Below, piece by piece: positions 62,981-64,000 of a stretch of 64,000 nt of DNA. A program made the translations under genes and the position numbers. The stretch is taken from positions 2,566,501 to 2,630,500 of the forward strand of contig NC_089460.1 of assembly GCF_026210795.1 (NCBI RefSeq), read 5' to 3'. Within the stretch, counting starts at the first letter, position 1; every line of letters starts with the position of its first letter. The notes beneath the pieces are model-generated. The model was not told the origin of the DNA. It made no database searches and saw nothing but the letters and a program-made list of their open reading frames with translations. Source of the stretch: Rhizophagus irregularis. Taxonomy: Eukaryota; Glomeromycota; Glomeromycetes; Glomerales; Glomeraceae.

Positions 62981-63187
62981 ATGTTCCAAAATAAAACGGA
63001 CATATTACTCTTCTTGTTATATATCGGCATTTTGATCTTCGCCGAGAAAATCACTGACCATCATCACGCGCCGAATTCTTGAAACTTTGCGCAGTATCGT
63101 ACCGGCGATAACGAGAAAAAATTAAGCGTCAAATTTCTTGAAAACAAGGCGGATTGGAATATTCTGAAAGTGAGATGTAACGGTAAG
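62981..63187 (+). pseudogene. Possible fragment of a secreted-protein gene
   Basis: An ATG at 62981 opens MFQNKTDILLFLLYIGILIF, a good signal-peptide-like start. It continues AEKITDHHHAPNS to a TGA, then the same frame stays open through QYRTGDNEKKLSVKFLENKA to a GTAAGT donor (gtaagtatg) at about 63181. The upstream 120 bp are promoter-like. It may be a broken gene or one with an unrecognised short intron. Family unknown. Confidence 0.35.
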
Positions 63188-63680
63188 TATGAATTGGAAA
63201 TATTGCATTGATTATTTTTTTTTACCTCAGTTGCTAATCTCCCGAATTTATTCTGTAGGTTCGAAATTTCTTAATCTTGAGGTAGTTCTCTTATGGGAAT
63301 TATTTTATATAATATGTGCGGTTGGGGGTGATATAGAATATAGATAGGCGAAAATTTGTGTGGGATAATTTATTTCAGAAATTTATTTCGGAAATCTAGT
63401 GTAGAAATCTCGTAGTTAGCAATAGTGACAGGAAAAAAACAATTAGTATAGAAATTTACAATAGAGTAAAGAAATAACTTGATGCTGGAACTCGCATTAA
63501 ATGGCCTAGGATCCGCGTACTCCCTCCCTCTTTGAAGCATCATATATTTCATTCGCTACTTTCGCCCAGTTTTTTTAACTGTATATTTTGACAATAAAAT
63601 CTCTGTTATGCTACAGATAAATAGATAGGAGGCTAGTAACTACCAAGAAATAACTTGGATATTCACTGATTCATAACTTC
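63188..63680. other. Spacer before the higher-order repeat
   Basis: About 490 bp. A minus-strand frame at 63370-63552 (QRGREYADPRPFNASSSI) is of unknown meaning. No gene is called. Confidence 0.35.
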
Positions 63681-63930
63681 ACCGCCAATGCCTGGACAGA
63701 CATGAATCAGTTATGACTTCTCTCAAGTATCAAAAGACACAAGGGAAGTTCTTACCGCCAATGCCTGGACAGTCATAAGAAACTTCAGCAAAATCAATGG
63801 ATCAACTGCTACCGCCAATGCCTGGACAGACATAAAGCTATGGCGTCTCTTATGTATCAAAGATACAAATGAAGTTCTCACCGCCAATGCCTGGACAGTC
63901 GTGATGAACTTCAGCATAGTTGCATTCCTC
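63681..63930. repeat. Higher-order repeat around a conserved 19-bp motif
   Basis: The 19-bp motif ACCGCCAATGCCTGGACAG occurs unchanged at 63681, 63754, 63811 and 63880. The spacers alternate: copies 1 and 3 are followed by acat and a spacer ending gaagttct; copies 2 and 4 are followed by a spacer containing gaaacttcagca or gaacttcagcat. The unit is therefore a dimer of about 126-130 bp, present twice. The motif is GC-richer and much better conserved than the spacers. The array may continue past the window edge. Confidence 0.8.
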
Positions 63931-64000
63931 CAGTACATTTTTTGTGTAAATGTGTAATGGTGAGAAACGCGTAAATAACATAACAGTAATAACTGAAGTA

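Overview
The window is nuclear DNA of an early-diverging fungus. It is very AT-rich. Almost every gene has many short introns (about 60-100 nt, GT-AG), and several repeat-borne introns carry a textbook TACTAAC branch site. The gene set (AIM18-like, TIM50, ATG3, a flippase-kinase-type AGC kinase, a hybrid histidine kinase) is fungal. The AT-richness and the transposon-derived protein families suggest an arbuscular mycorrhizal fungus (Glomeromycotina, Rhizophagus-like). That assignment is an inference from recall of those families.

Region 1 (about 0.5-28.3 kb) is dense with conserved genes: an AIM18-like chalcone-isomerase-fold protein, adenosylhomocysteinase, alpha-SNAP/Sec17, a mitochondrial PDK/BCKDK-family kinase, an Fpk1/Nrc-2-type AGC kinase, the mitochondrial ATP synthase beta subunit, an F-box/WD40 protein, a coiled-coil protein, Atg3, an unknown protein built from exon-sized 20-residue repeats, a membrane-bound hybrid histidine kinase, and a class I methyltransferase. 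Two gene pairs are divergent and share short promoters.

Region 2 (28.3-36.4 kb) is repeat-rich: an old dispersed repeat, a fold-back inverted repeat, a tandem array of about 187 bp, and a terminal-inverted-repeat element with hAT-like ends (33703-35128). The minus strand of that element is a tandem array of intron plus micro-exon units.

Region 3 (36.4-43.6 kb) returns to host genes: TIM50, a small basic protein, an alpha/beta-hydrolase to tyrosine-phosphatase fusion, and a small unknown gene.

Region 4 (43.6-64 kb) is accessory. A decayed element of an unclassified family is split by two insertions. The first is a 4.9-kb DNA transposon with 32-bp inverted repeats, a perfect 8-bp target duplication and a decayed transposase gene. 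The second is a 1.67-kb non-autonomous element, also with an 8-bp target duplication, carrying polypurine tracts and again a minus-strand string of tiny exons separated by TACTAAC introns. Further right lie a C2H2 zinc-finger gene and its truncated relative, a hypothetical gene with a duplicated exon block and a palindromic insert, a second copy of the unclassified element, and a higher-order repeat built around a strictly conserved 19-bp motif.

The most unusual signal is the intron/micro-exon array inside two short inverted-repeat elements. Both look like non-autonomous DNA transposons whose interior is organised as tandem splice units.
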